From NCBI RefSeq assembly GCF_034702125.1, contig NC_085873.1, positions 44,805,035 through 44,869,034 on the forward strand: a DNA stretch of 64,000 nt, written 5' to 3'. A program made the position numbers and the translations under genes. Positions 21,390 through 32,539 of this stretch are shown here, in pieces; position 1 is the stretch's first letter; the number at the start of each line of letters is the position of its first letter. This DNA is from Engraulis encrasicolus (Eukaryota; Chordata; Actinopteri; Clupeiformes; Engraulidae). The notes under the pieces are model-generated. The model had not been told where the DNA came from. It made no database searches and worked only from the letters and a program-made list of their open reading frames with translations.

Positions 21390-22195
21390 TGGTCAAACCA
21401 AACCCTAGCCCTAACCCTAGGCAGGGTTACAGAAATGCCACACAAACACATGATTAATTAATATTAATTAATAGTTAAACATCCTCTTAATTTTCAATAA
21501 AATGAAGTATCCCACAATATTGTCAGAATCTGTACTGATCATTTGAGACATTGATGTTGTATGAGTGGAATAATGGCGAAAAAAGGTACGTTACAAAAAT
21601 GCCACAAAAGATCATTATTCTTCATAAAAATGATAAAAATGTCCAGTTAGGCTCAGAAACCACTTGGATACTAAAAGCACTACAGATTACACTTTTTCCA
21701 CAGAAAAAATGGCAAGAATTTTGTTTCGACATGGTCGCAGATAAGAAAACATTTTTATACAAATGTGTGCCATTTTTGTAACCTCAGCTAAATTCAGAAA
21801 TTTTGAATAAATCCTTAAATAGTCAACCAATCTTTCTGAAACTACTTGAGGGTGTTATGGGGCTCCCCCACAACAGGATTTGGTGGAAAAAAATCATGTG
21901 TCCCATTAATTCTGGGCTTGCAAGATACCACAAAGATAGGAATCAGCATATCAACAAAACGCACTCTTATGGAACTTTTTTGGCCAAATATTTTGGAAAA
22001 AAGTTAAAAGCTGGAGTGAATAAGAGGGAATCATTATAGCCAGATATAGCCTTCAACTGACGTCTACAATCTGTGAAAACCTTCCAAATCGCTCCATAAA
22101 TGGCAGATATATGGCATGTGACATTCTTGTAACCTCTCTCTTTTTAAAATCCCCATAAAATTGGCATAACTAAAGTAATGAGTCCAAATACAATA
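21390..22195. repeat. Region with four GGTTACA-A-AATG-CACA motifs
   Basis: The motif occurs at 21425-21443 and 21590-21606 (plus) and 21766-21783 and 22118-22134 (minus). A short degenerate telomere-like CCCTAGCCCTAACCC lies at about 21405. The two-plus, two-minus arrangement looks like subterminal repeats of a DNA element, but ends were not found. Confidence 0.4.
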
Positions 22196-22425
22196 GTGTT
22201 GCTGCCAAAGGTGGTTCTATAAAGTATTAAGCAAAGGCTGTGAATACTTTTGTAAATATGATTTCCTTGTTTTTCATGTTTATACATTTTCAAAACTGTT
22301 TCACAAGGTCATACTGAAATAATTTGCGTAGGATTTTGACAACAGACATTTATTTGTAGTATTTTGAATAAGGCTGTAAGATAATAAAATGTGAAAAAAG
22401 TGAAGCGTTGTTCCGGATTGACTGT
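22196..22425. mobile_element. Tc1/mariner-like element, one end
   Basis: The text GGTTCTATAAAGTATTAAGC, GTGAATACTTTTGTAAAT and AAGTGAAGCGTTGTTCCGGA, then ACTGTATATA, matches the well-known terminal region of teleost Tc1-like transposons. The flanking TATATA fits a TA target. The transposase and the other end are absent. Confidence 0.7.
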
Positions 22426-22435
22426 ATATATATAT

Positions 22436-22485
<50 letters not shown>

Positions 22486-22520
22486 GGAGAGAATGAGAAC
22501 GAGAGAAAGTGCAAGAGAGA
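22426..22520. repeat. Compound microsatellite (TA)(CA)(TA)(GA)
   Basis: Consecutive TATATA, CACACA, TATATA and GAGAGA runs in less than 100 bp. Confidence 0.95.
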
Positions 22521-22582
22521 GAAAACATAGGGAGAGATGGGTTGAGGAAGAGAGGATAACACGAAGAAAAGTGACCCTAGAG

Positions 22583-23239
22583 CATACCTGTCAACTTTGA
22601 GCTCCCAAAATCCGTGAAAATTCCCATATTTTAAGCCAAAATCCAGGAAATGTTCTAGAGGCCAAATTTTGACAGTCAACGGGATGACAGAGACGGATCG
22701 GACGGTGCGTTCTACTCTGCTTTTCACAACAGCGCGTGTGCATAGACAGATCCTGTCTAAAATCCCTCAAAACACGTTTTACAGCGTGGAGAAACAATGC
22801 AATGAAAACTAAACAATGAAATGAGCGCAATGAGTTTCTTCTTGTTGTTTTGTCACACAAGTTGTCTGTTTGTGCAAAACTTCGTGCTGGTACAGGTTGT
22901 GATTAGGTCAATTGCATGATTCGCTGTTCCGAGGCTATTTTATGCGTCACATGAACTGACGGTTTCTGAGGAAAAGAGTTAGACAGCTCGTATTTTTAAG
23001 GAACTTCAATTCTTGGTGGTATCTGGCATATCGTCTTCTGTCTCTCTCTTCAAGAGGGGGTGTGGCTCGTCGGACAAGGCCGTGGGTAGCCTATAAATAG
23101 CCTACTGGACCGACAGCGTTTTTTTGATAATGTGAAAAATCCGGGATACTTCCAGGAAAAAATTCAAATCGGGAAGAAATCGGGAAATGGGACAAAATTA
23201 GGGAGTTTCCCGGGAAATTAGGGATGGTTGACAGGTATG
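22583..23239. mobile_element. hAT-type element (CATACCTGTCAAC ends)
   Basis: 657 bp with ends CATACCTGTCAAC and GTTGACAGGTATG and a perfect 8-bp duplication CCCTAGAG (22575-22582, 23240-23247). Subterminal text on both sides is rich in TTTCC/GGAAA and ATCCGG. No transposase frame. The ends are close to those of the 2-kb element at 44606. Confidence 0.93.
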
Positions 23240-23247
23240 CCCTAGAG

Positions 23248-23362
23248 AAAGAGAGAGAGATGGAGAGAGAAAGAGAGTGCATAAAAGAGAGAATAGAGAG
23301 AGAGAAAGAACATAGAGAGAGAGGTAGAGGAAGAAAGGAAGGAGAGAGAGAGAAAGATAGGC
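23248..23362 (+). repeat. GA-rich purine tract
   Basis: Nearly pure purine (GAGAGA, GGAAGG) immediately after the hAT-type element, continuing the pre-insertion GA microsatellite seen at 22470-22520. Confidence 0.9.
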
Positions 23363-23779
23363 CCTACAACAGAGCAAGATTGTGCTCTGCCACTACACTG
23401 CCCATCTTCATCCTATCTTCATCTCGCCCTCTCCCGTTCTCACTCTCCTCCTGTACTCTACTCCGCCACTACTCTACTGAGATGTGCCCTGGGCAATGGA
23501 ACACGCACGCACGCACGCACACACACACACCATTACAGAAAAACATACCCACACAGGCACACTCCCTCCCTCTCTCTAACTCTTTCTCTCTTTCTCTCTT
23601 TCATTTTGTCTACGTATATCTTCATTCAGATTTTCACAAGTCGCTCACACACAGAAACTCTCTCATTGACAACCCTTCAATAACAGAAGCAGCTGCGGTT
23701 TAATTACCAAGGCCTGATTACTGACAGCTACTTCATTAAGTCCCTCAGGCATTTAGACTCATTAAAGTCGCCACTCCTC

Positions 23780-24430
23780 ACCACACTGAGTGGAGAGAGG
23801 ACAACATTTTCCTTCGCTCTCATCTCCTCTCTGTTCTCCCCTCTTCTCTATTCTCCCCTCCTCTCATCTTCTCTCTTTTCTCCTCTCTCATCTCCTATTT
23901 TCTCCACTTTTCTCCCCTCTCCTATCCTCTCTTTTCTACCTTCCTTTCTCTCCCCTCCTCTCATTTCCTTTCTTCTTTCTCTTCCATTCATTCTTTCATC
24001 CTGTCCTCTTTCCAACGGCACTCTCCTCTGTCCTCTCAACTCAACAACTACTTCTCCTCTTATGCTCAGAGGGGAGAGCAGTTCACTTCCCCGCTTCTCC
24101 TTTCCTCTGCTCTCATCTGCTCTCATCCCTCCTTTCCTCTGCTATCTTCAACTATCCTCTCTTCTCTCCTTTTATCTATCCTCTCATCTGATCTCTTCTC
24201 TCCTCTCTTCTCCTCTCCTCTGAACTCATTGCCCTTACCACGCTCAGAGGAGGCCGCCTCCTCTCTTCTCACCCCTCATCTCTTCTCCTCTCCTCTCTCT
24301 TCTCCTCTCCTCTCCTCTCCTCTCCTCCCCTTCACTCCTCTCTACATGTCCCACTCTCCTCTGCCCCCCTCCACGATTCTCCTATCCACAAGTCTACTCT
24401 GCTCCTCTCCTCTGAGCCCATTGCTCTTTA
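23780..24430 (+). repeat. Long TC-rich pyrimidine tract
   Basis: About 650 bp made mostly of TCTCC, CTTTC and CCTCT words, split from a further pyrimidine-rich stretch (24740-25130) by the insertion at 24432. One strand is almost all pyrimidine. Apparent ORFs are low-complexity Ser/Leu/Pro and are not genes. Confidence 0.9.
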
Positions 24431-24431
24431 C

Positions 24432-24697
24432 TAGAGATGCACCGGATCCAAGATCCGGATCCGGCAAGATAATAGGGTTTTTCACAGGATCCGTATCCGG
24501 TTCCAGGATCCGGTAGCTGAGGCTTTTCAGTCTAAATAGTTTGAGCCAACGTGATAAAAATGGCCCACGTGTGCGAGTAGGCTATGTGTTTCAACCCTTT
24601 CGTAGGATCCAGTATCCGGTTCCGGATCCGGCAGGATCTTAAGCAGTGGATCCGGTATCCGGCAGGATCCTAAAAATCAGGATCCGGTGCATCTCTA
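24432..24697. mobile_element. hAT-type MITE (TAGAGATGCACCGGATCC ends)
   Basis: 266 bp with ends TAGAGATGCACCGGATCC and GGATCCGGTGCATCTCTA. Perfect 8-bp duplication CTCTTTAC (24424-24431, 24698-24705). The interior repeats GGATCCGG/TATCCGG many times. Confidence 0.95.
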
Positions 24698-25142
24698 CTC
24701 TTTACCACTCTCAAGAGATATGTCCAAGATGTTCACCCACATGCATTTAAGACCTCTCCTCCACCATCTTCTTCTTCTAGCTCCTGTTTTCCTCTCTGCT
24801 CCTCCCTCGCTCTCATCTTCTCCTCTCATTCCCTCTGCTCTCTGATGTTATAACACCTCTTAATCACACACAGCTGAGACAGGACACGATTTTCACTCTC
24901 TCAAGCCCTCTCTCTCTCCTCCACCCTCATTTCATCCCCCCACACAAACACATCTTCTCCCCTCTTTTCGTTTACCCCGTCCTCCATTCTCTTCTTTTCT
25001 TTCACTGTCTTCTTGTCTTCCTCTCCTTGTGTTCACGTTCTCCTCTTGCCTCCTTGCCCCCACTGTGTACTCCTCTTCTCTCGTCTCCTAAAAGCTCCCC
25101 TGACAGCCCTCAAATGCACTTAAAACACGTCAGGAAAAAAAG

Positions 25143-25385
25143 GTTCACTCGCTCTCTTCTTCCGCCTCTCTATGGAAGAGGTTCACTCGCTCTCTCTCTT
25201 CTTACGCCTCTCTAAGGAAGAGGTTCACTCGCTCTCTCCTTCGGCCTCTCTATGGAAGAGGTTCACACGCTCGCTCTCTTCTTCCGCCTCTCTTTGGAAG
25301 AGGTTCACTTGCTCTCTCTCTTCTTCTGCCTCTCTATGGAAGCGGTTCACTCGCTCTCTCCTTCTGCCTCTTCTCTCGCAGCTAC
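25143..25385 (+). repeat. Minisatellite with alternating 38- and 42-bp units
   Basis: Units start with GTTCACTCGCTC at 25143, 25181, 25223, 25261, 25303 and 25345. The spacings are 38, 42, 38, 42 and 42. The body is CTCTCTTCTTCCGCCTCTCTATGG-like, varied. No coding meaning. Confidence 0.9.
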
Positions 25386-25726
25386 TCTCGTCTATGGTCC
25401 TCAACCCTCATCTCCTCTCTTGAGCCCAGTGCAGACTTGCACTTCAAATAAAGGAAGGCCCCGAGGCACTGAGGTATTCCTTTTTTCTTTTTTATCCCAC
25501 ACGCGCTAACGTGTTTTTACTGTCACACAAGTCTTTTTCAATGTATAACAGTGTCTTTGGGCCCTCTTTTACTGACGTGTAGCCACTTAATGCGTGCCGC
25601 TTCACCAGTGGAACGCTGTAATAGTCACTGAATAACCTTTACTATCATAGTATGACACCCTGATGACAGTACACAGGGCCTTTGGTAATACCAGAGAATC
25701 GTATATGAGAGTGAGATAAAGCAGGC

Positions 25727-25973
25727 GGGTTCTTTTCCGGTATCCACTTCACGTCGGGTGAACGCCCCTTTAGGAGATCTTCGATTAGGAGTCTTGAGGT
25801 AGAGAATAAATGGAGTCCCTTTAGCGCTGTAGATGGCGGTTGCGCACCTCTTGTGCAAACACCACGAAAAGAGAAGAAGGAGGGACAACGCCCCCTTAGG
25901 AGACCACATTTTGAGCGCGCGCTTTTGCATTGAGTGGGCGTGTTTCGATTCCTCTTATATATCCAACCTCTTT
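25727..25973 (-). repeat. Dispersed element, copy 1 (partner at 55255-55515)
   Basis: Inverted copy of 55255-55515: TTTTCCGGTATCCACTT, GGTGAACGCCCCTTTAGGAG, AACGCCCCCTTAGGAGACC and TATCCAACCTCTTTG all recur. The repeated GGAGACC/AGGGGGCGTT and AGGAGATC/GGGGCGTTC blocks are roughly inverted, as in a MITE. Confidence 0.75.
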
Positions 25974-26845
25974 GGTAATACCATTGCCATTCTGGTAACA
26001 GCCCATTTATCACAAGGGCCGTATCTTACTGGGTTAGGTTACCTGTCCTCTTGCCTTGAAGGAGCACCTGTGAAAAACACTGTCTGGAACCCACGGTGTA
26101 GTACCAAAAATATAAGAGCATACCAAATACACCATCATTACATAGTGTACGTGCGTGCATGCGTGTGTGAGTTTATGTCTGTGAGTGTGTAGATAAAGCC
26201 ACTGCCGTGAAATGCATCCTGGTCAGGTCTTGTGTATTACATCTGTGTTCATCTGTGTTTGTATGTGCATGTGTGTTGCTTGGATAGCTCTCGGTCTGTG
26301 TGTGTGTGTGCGTTGCTTGGAGAGCACTCTCCGTAGACTGCAGAGCTATAAGCCGATTGACACCTCTATGTAACAGCCTTGTGGTAAGGCTATGTAAGCA
26401 CAAAGACAGCCATTAAATAGAATTAACACGCAAACCCCATGGAGAAAAGCTGCCATTGACTCCATTCTACGCCACCAAGCATCTGTGTCGGTGTCTGAGA
26501 GAGACAGAGAGAGGGCTATGATTCGTGTGCATGTGTGTCTGTGTACTGTATAGTGCATTTGTTACATGCATTTGTTAGTGAAAACGGGTCCATGATATTT
26601 TGCTAACTGTCTATTTCCCTCCGTTGTGTGTGTTGTCCTTGCAGTGTGTCTGTGCATGTGCAAGCATGTGTGTGTGTGTGTGTGCGTGTGCGTGTCTGTG
26701 TGTGTAAATGTGAGCAGGCTCCTTCATTAGAGTGATTTTATCACGCTGTGACAAGAGCATATTCCGCCAGGTCCTGTCCAAATGCCAGAATGCCCCGTGA
26801 AGCAGCCAGTGTGTGTGTGTGTGTTTAAAAAATGTACCTGTTTAT
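25974..26845. other. GT/GA-rich non-coding stretch
   Basis: Interspersed TGTGTG runs (26287-26310, 26667-26705, 26811-26825) in otherwise unremarkable sequence. No gene seen. Confidence 0.4.
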
Positions 26846-28204
26846 TAGGGGTGGTACGGTTCACAAAAGTCACGATTCGGTCCATATCACGGTTTCAAGG
26901 TCACGGTTTTCGTTTTTGTACGGTTCTGTTTGTTTTTTTTTTTTTTAATAAAATGTATTATGCACTGGAAATGTATAATATAAAATTAGAATGAAAATGT
27001 AAGCTTATCATGGGTATGTTGAATTTGACTTCATTTAACCTAACAAGGTGAAGTTACTGAAAGAGGAAAGATATCAATGACTTAAACATGCTTTTTTTCA
27101 CAAAAAGGGAGAACTAAGTCCTAACTTTTAAGTTGACAAATATTCAAACATTACATACTATAACACATTTGACGTGTAAAGATAAAACAGCTACACTCCT
27201 GTAGGCAATGGGACCATTAAGTCAGTGCAGTATGACTATTAGGGTTAATGACACACTGAGAACGAATTGGACTTTTATTTTGATACCGCTTTCTGCGAGT
27301 TTTGCGCTTAGGATGAATCAGTTGCTTCCTATCATGAAACTGCCGGCCGTGAGAAGCATAGAAGTAAAATCAGAAGTCAAATTCAATTTTAAGTGAACAA
27401 GTGATAGGGTTAAGTTATGGTAAACTGTGAAAGTTAAGGTAACAAATAATTTAAAAAGATCGTTTTTTTAGAAGTGTAGGCCTATGCACAAGAATGTTTC
27501 ACAAAACTCCTGTGAAACTGAGCCTGTTAAAACAGTCAAATTTTATTTTGGTTTTAGTGTTAAACATCAATGTTAACTAGGCAACAACACAAAGTCCCCT
27601 TCATTCCATCAGAGTTTAACTGGCTACATATAATTAGGCCAACAGTTGATTGCAGTTAAGGACAGCGCAGTGAATCTGATGGATAGCCTATTTTCAATTA
27701 TCTCGCATTTTGCCGTCCGGAATCCCCATTCAATGCCACGTGGATATAGCCTACACTAGGCTACTGTAACGTAAGTCATAGTCTACTTTGTTCTGCTAAT
27801 CTGTCATTTTTTTTGTAAATTCGTGTTCATTTAATTTAAATTGGTCAGAATAAAGGCTGGGGGCAGTCACTTGCGCTAACGTGGAGAGAGGGAGGGGGGG
27901 AGAGACGCTGCTGACCGACCTGCACTTGCTTGTAGGCTACTGTAGCCTAGTCAGCTGGTGCATGCTGTTACATTATGCCTTTCAGTTGGCTGATAGAAAT
28001 CAATCTTTCCACACTCAATATCCTACGTAGTCTTTGTGTTTTATGCTTGTAAAAGTAGTAGGATTTTAATTGCGTTGTCCGCCGGTGGTCACTCTCTCTT
28101 TTTTTTTTTTGGAAACCGTGGGCACCGTGCGGTTGCGCACTACCCCGTGCCGTGACATGCAAACCGTACGGTTTCGGTGTGTGACGTAAACCGTACCATG
28201 CCTA
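26846..28204. mobile_element. hAT-type non-autonomous element, 1.36 kb
   Basis: Left end TAGGGGTGGTACGGTT; right end inverted TAGGCATGGTACGGTT. Flanks CTGTTTAT (26838-26845) and GTGTTTAT (28205-28212) match at 7 of 8 bases. Repeats of CACGGTTT/AAACCGTG words lie near both ends. The AT-rich middle has no transposase frame. Confidence 0.85.
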
Positions 28205-28359
28205 GTGTTTATTCACATCCATCAGGAAGGAGGGCAGCATCGGAAAGAAAGAACAGACAAAAAGAGAAAAAGAGACAAAAAGAGACAAAAAGAGTCATGC
28301 TTTTTTGCACGCACGCATGCACTGTTCCCTTTCACTGCTAGATGCACATTTTCTTTTCT

Positions 28360-28508
28360 CAGTGTGTGTGTGTGTGTGTGGGTGTGGGTGTGGGTGTGGG
28401 TGTGTTAATTCTCCCCTGGCTGACCTGTATATGTTCTGCGGCAAAATTTGTCACCTCATAAAAACTAGGGGTCACCTCTCTCACACACACATACACATAC
28501 ACACACAA

Positions 28509-28549
<41 letters not shown>

Positions 28550-28740
28550 CACAGTTGCTACACAATCAGCACTCGTGTGGCTGCCCACCTGCCCGGCCCT
28601 GCAGGTGTGAAAGCTGACACCGTCAGCACTTAGAGCAACACACACACACAAAGACACACACACACACACTCCGCCATGTGAGGAAATGAACTCTGGACCC
28701 AACACACACACACACACAGACACACACACACACACTGGCA
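28360..28740. repeat. GT and CA microsatellite cluster
   Basis: GT/GGGTGT runs at 28362-28404 and CA runs at 28482-28552 and 28638-28735. A 20-bp tandem pair (GGCAACAGAAATTCGCTGT) follows at 28737-28775. Confidence 0.9.
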
Positions 28741-29020
28741 ACAGAAATTCGCTGTGGCAACAGAAATTCGCTGTGTTCTTCTGTGTCGTTGCAGACCACG
28801 ACTTACCTTGCAAAGGCGTCACACCTCGACGCAGAATGCACTAGCGTGAGATACATACGCCTTTACATGATGCCAGTCTGAAGTCTGCGAGTTCTGTTCC
28901 GTAGTCCCCTCTGGGGTGCGGGAGTTTTACATTCCTCTTAATTAAGGCGAAAAAGACTTTAGCTGCCTGGCTTGGGCAGTCATCAGCACCACAATTAAGG
29001 CACAGAGGGAGGGAGAGGTG

Positions 29021-29093
29021 TAGCCTGACTATCATCGACGTTCAAATCTCTTCGCTGAAAGTGTTGCATCACTAGGAGGGCACAGCCTGGCTA
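29021..29093. mobile_element. 73-bp internally deleted relative of the 35557-35802 element
   Basis: It has both ends of that element (TAGCCTGACTATCATCGACG and GTTGCATCACTAGGAGGGCA...CTGGCTA) with almost nothing between. It is flanked by GGAGAGGTG and GGAGAGATG (8 of 9). Confidence 0.75.
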
Positions 29094-29099
29094 GGAGAG

Positions 29100-29370
29100 A
29101 TGGAGGGAGGGAGAGAGAGAGAGAGAGACGGTCAGACGGAGAATGAGGACAAGGGAGACAGACAGAGAGGTGGAGAAGAGCTAGAGGGAGACAGAGATGG
29201 AGAAAGAAAGAAAGAAAGAAAGAGATGGAAAGAAGCAGGAAGTATGGAGGAAGGGAAAGAGAAGTAGGGATGGAGGGAGGGAAAGAGAAGAAGATATGGA
29301 GGCAGGGAGAATGGGTTGAGAGAGAAGCAGGAAAAGGAGTGGACACAGGGAGAGAGGAAGAGAGACATTA
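29100..29370 (+). repeat. GA-rich purine tract
   Basis: Dense GAGAGA, GGAGG and GAAAGAAAGAAA words on one strand. Apparent ORFs on the other strand are Leu/Ser/Phe low complexity. Confidence 0.85.
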
Positions 29371-29527
29371 CCACAGAGAGAGGGATAGTTTTGGATTACT
29401 GTATGGGTGTGTATCCTCTCCTGAGAGAAAAGCAGAGGGGTGAAATGAATGGAAACCGAAAATGAATGGAGACACAGTTTGGCCACATGAACCTTAATTG
29501 CTGTAAAAGTTTCACTTGTACACTGAC

Positions 29528-29625
29528 ACACACACACACAAGACACACTCAAGACACACAAAAGACACAAACACACACATACACACAGACAGACAGACAG
29601 ACACACACACGCGCGTGCACACACA
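29528..29625 (+). repeat. CA/CAGA microsatellite
   Basis: CACACA with AGACACA and ACAGACAGACAG variants. A GT run lies at 29704-29722. Confidence 0.9.
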
Positions 29626-29967
29626 CAGACAGCGGCAGGGGCCGACCACTCACTGCTCATTAACCTGACAGGTGCCACCGACGCCTCTGTTGGTTATTAA
29701 TGGTGTGTGTGTGTGTGTGTGCCTGCATGCATGCGTGTGTGTGTATGCGTGTGACAGCAACATCTCTGGTTATTAATGACACAGCCATTTAAATACCCAT
29801 CCCACTGTTATATGTGTATGAGAGAGCGAGAGAGCGAGAGAGAGAGATTGTGTGTGCCTCTATTTTTGATTATGAAACCATCAAATAAATGGCCTCGTTT
29901 GTCCAAACAGTGGAAAAGAACAGAAAAAAGCACACAGACTTGTCAGTGTTTTGGCAAAGATATGTAA

Positions 29968-30349
29968 GGGGTCTTACACACCAGGGCGGTAAAGCGTCGC
30001 GGAACGGCCGCGTTTTTTACCGGCGTCGGTGAAAATACATTGAAACATATCTGTCCTTACACACCAACCGGCGGTAGTCGAGCGTCAGCGGCGCGGGAGC
30101 CGGCTCCGCGCCGCATTTGGAAAATAGAACTCGAGCGTATTTTTCACGCCGGCGACCGGCAGTGTCTCATTCAAATGAATGGCAAAGTAGCATGCTAGCT
30201 TTGGCTGTGGGGAGGGTTTTGAATAGGACTGGCCGCGCACGCCGACGCTGTCAGTGTGAAAGGCAGAGAAAAACACGCCGGCCAAAACTAAGCAGAAAGA
30301 CCACGTTCGTCCCGGGACCATTCCGTTCGGCTTTGGTATGTTTTGGCCC
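29968..30349 (+). mobile_element. 382-bp element (GGGGTCTTACACACC end), copy 2
   Basis: Flanked by TAA on both sides (29965-29967, 30350-30352). Inverted copy of 18884-19265 with identical length. Rich in CpG and GCCGGC/GCGCC words. A 3-bp TAA target fits PIF/Harbinger. Confidence 0.85.
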
Positions 30350-30656
30350 TAATGTCTCAATTTATTTTCCCGCTGCCTTTCAAACCTGATTGGACAGGAG
30401 ACGTGGCATTATACCTGTTCTCATGGAGAAACGTTTGATGTACACTTGAGTACTCACACACACATGCATGCATGCATGCACCCCCCCCCCCACCCCCCAC
30501 GCACACACACAAACTTTGCAAACATGCCACCAAACGTCCAAAAACAATTGTGTACTTCAGTGAGTTGAGGCTGTTTTGTCTACAGTGCGTGCATGCTGGC
30601 ATGCATACTTGCGTGTGTGTGAGAGCCAGTCTGTAAGTAGTCTACGCATATTCTTG

Positions 30657-30808
30657 CAGGGCTGGACTGGCCATCTGGCATAGCAGACATTTCCCGGAAA
30701 TGTACGTACAATAGGGGACCACCAGGGAGGCAAGTCTGCGCCGCTATCTATGAGGGGCCCCTTTAAGCCAACAGTGCCGGGCCCTATTTCTCCCCCAGTC
30801 CAGCCCTG
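30657..30808. mobile_element. hAT-type MITE (CAGGGCTGGACTGG ends)
   Basis: 152 bp. Ends CAGGGCTGGACTGG and CCAGTCCAGCCCTG. Flanks TATTCTTG and TATCCTTG match at 7 of 8 bases. Confidence 0.88.
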
Positions 30809-31306
30809 TATCCTTGAGTACATTACAATATGCGGCCTTGCCTCCTCCAATTGTGCTTGTCTCCTCGTACCAGGAAGTAATATGTCATGATGACATCACT
30901 GACCACAGCATTATATTTCAATATCTTGCAAAAGCTCAATTGTAAAGCCTTCTTCTCATTTGCAATTGGGATGGTGAATGAAAAACAGTCCCTCAAAAGT
31001 TGTTGTGGCTAGGCTGACAGCTGGGAAACTTTATCGTTTTCTCCACGGAGGAGGAGCCAGGAGGTGGGGCAAGGAGACAAGCACAAGTGAAGGAGGCAAG
31101 GTCGCATATTGTAACGCACTCAGAGTGTCAGTCATCACATCAAAGAGACAAAGCAGATCCTGTTTGACTGCTGCTGATCAGATGTAATGTCTGATGCTCT
31201 TTGAGAGATCAATGATCGTCTGTCATGTCTGAACCCCGGCAGTCCAGATGAATTACACTCGCCCCTCAATCACCGTCAGCTGCGCAGCTAAAAAGCTAAA
31301 CTTTTA

Positions 31307-31586
31307 GGTGCCGTTTCCACGTAGCTGGATATTTTTATATGTGGATATTTTTTTCTCCTGCTTGTATTGGTTTTGCATTGGTTTTGGCCTTCAGTTTCCA
31401 CGTAGCAGATATTTAAAAATCCAGGTGCAGGAGAAAAAAATAGCAGGAGAAAAAAATATCCTGTTTAGGGGTCTGAAACGCATTTGTTACAATGGAGGAT
31501 TTTTTTTATCCACATGTTGCGTTTCCACGTAGCAGGAGAAAAAAATATCCTGCTAAAAAAATATCCTGCTACGTGGAAACAGCACC
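31307..31586. mobile_element. PIF/Harbinger-like MITE (GGTGCCGTTTCCACGTAGC ends)
   Basis: 280 bp with TTA on both sides (31304-31306, 31587-31589). Ends GGTGCCGTTTCCACGTAGC and, inverted, GGTGCTGTTTCCACGTAGC. Inside are several copies of TTTCCACGTAGCAG and GGAGAAAAAAATA, in both orientations. Confidence 0.9.
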
Positions 31587-31599
31587 TTACACCTCCAGG

Positions 31600-32056
31600 T
31601 CCACCACACCACCTGCTGCTGATAGCTCAGTGTGCGTGCGTGCGTGTGCGAGAGAGCGAGAGATGTAAATTAATGTGTGTGGGCTGTGGGTGTGTCAGAC
31701 AAGCTGTTTTACACATTAGCAGAAATCTCTTTATTTTACTCTCATGGCACCCCACAACGATAGTCATTTGATTCGTTGTGGTTACACACAAAACAGTGGA
31801 CAATGTGAACACACAGGCTATTAATCCAAGTAGGCAAGTGATAAGGTCACCTATGTGGTCTTTATAAAGCCAAGCAGGCAAATGACAAGGCCACCTATGG
31901 GGGCTTTAAGTTCCGCACATTAACTTTTAATGAGGCAGAACATCTACTGTACCGCAGACTGACAGACTGCCAGTGGTAGGTATATCGGTCCTCTGGGAGA
32001 GTGTCTGAAAGTCACCCTTTTCTGCTTTAATTGCATGCCTGAAGTATCACCTATTG
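31600..32056. other. No gene recognised
   Basis: Short GTGCG/GAGAG tract at 31631-31665 followed by ordinary sequence. A partly repeated segment (TAAAGCCAAGCAGGCAAATG beside TCCAAGTAGGCAAGTG) lies near 31820-31900. Confidence 0.3.
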
Positions 32057-32272
32057 CAGTAATTTTCAAACTATGGGCCGGGGCCCACTGGTGGGCCCTG
32101 AAGGTATTCCAAGTAGGCCTTGAAATCATTTTTCTAAAAATTACATTCATGTTTTGGTGTGTGTTGCTGTTGATTCATTTGAGTTTTATTCTTAATTGGG
32201 TCAAAGGTGGGCCCCGAACATTTGTGACAAATTTTGAGTGGGCCCCCAGAAGGAAAAGGTTGGGAACCCCTG
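32057..32272. mobile_element. hAT-type MITE (CAGTAATTTTCAAAC...GGGAACCCCTG)
   Basis: 216 bp with a perfect 8-bp duplication ACCTATTG (32049-32056, 32273-32280). Both halves carry 'GTGGGCCC' text. The left tip is mutated relative to the right. Confidence 0.88.
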
Positions 32273-32539
32273 ACCTATTGTTATGGCAATAGGCGTGCAC
32301 AAATAAGGACAAATGCCCTTTTCTTTTGTTCTATGCTTCATGTTGACAATGTAATTTGTAAATGGGTGGGAGACGTGACGCCTTGTTTTTTCGTAACATT
32401 GGTTAAAAACCTACAAAACTGTTATTTTTCCTTTAAAAAACAAATGTCAATGAAAGAAGATGTGGTACATTATGTTTCATATTAGTCTAAGATGAGAAGA
32501 AACATTTTTGTTAAGATTTATGTAAAGGTTTATATGTCA

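Noticed and set aside
23790..24516. Ser/Leu/Pro-rich and Arg/Glu-rich frames in the TC tract
   Set aside because: Low-complexity translation of a pyrimidine tract. No conserved domain and no splice context.
28737..28775. Possible CRISPR-like direct repeats
   Set aside because: Two adjacent 20-bp copies in a vertebrate sequence form a simple tandem duplication, not an array.
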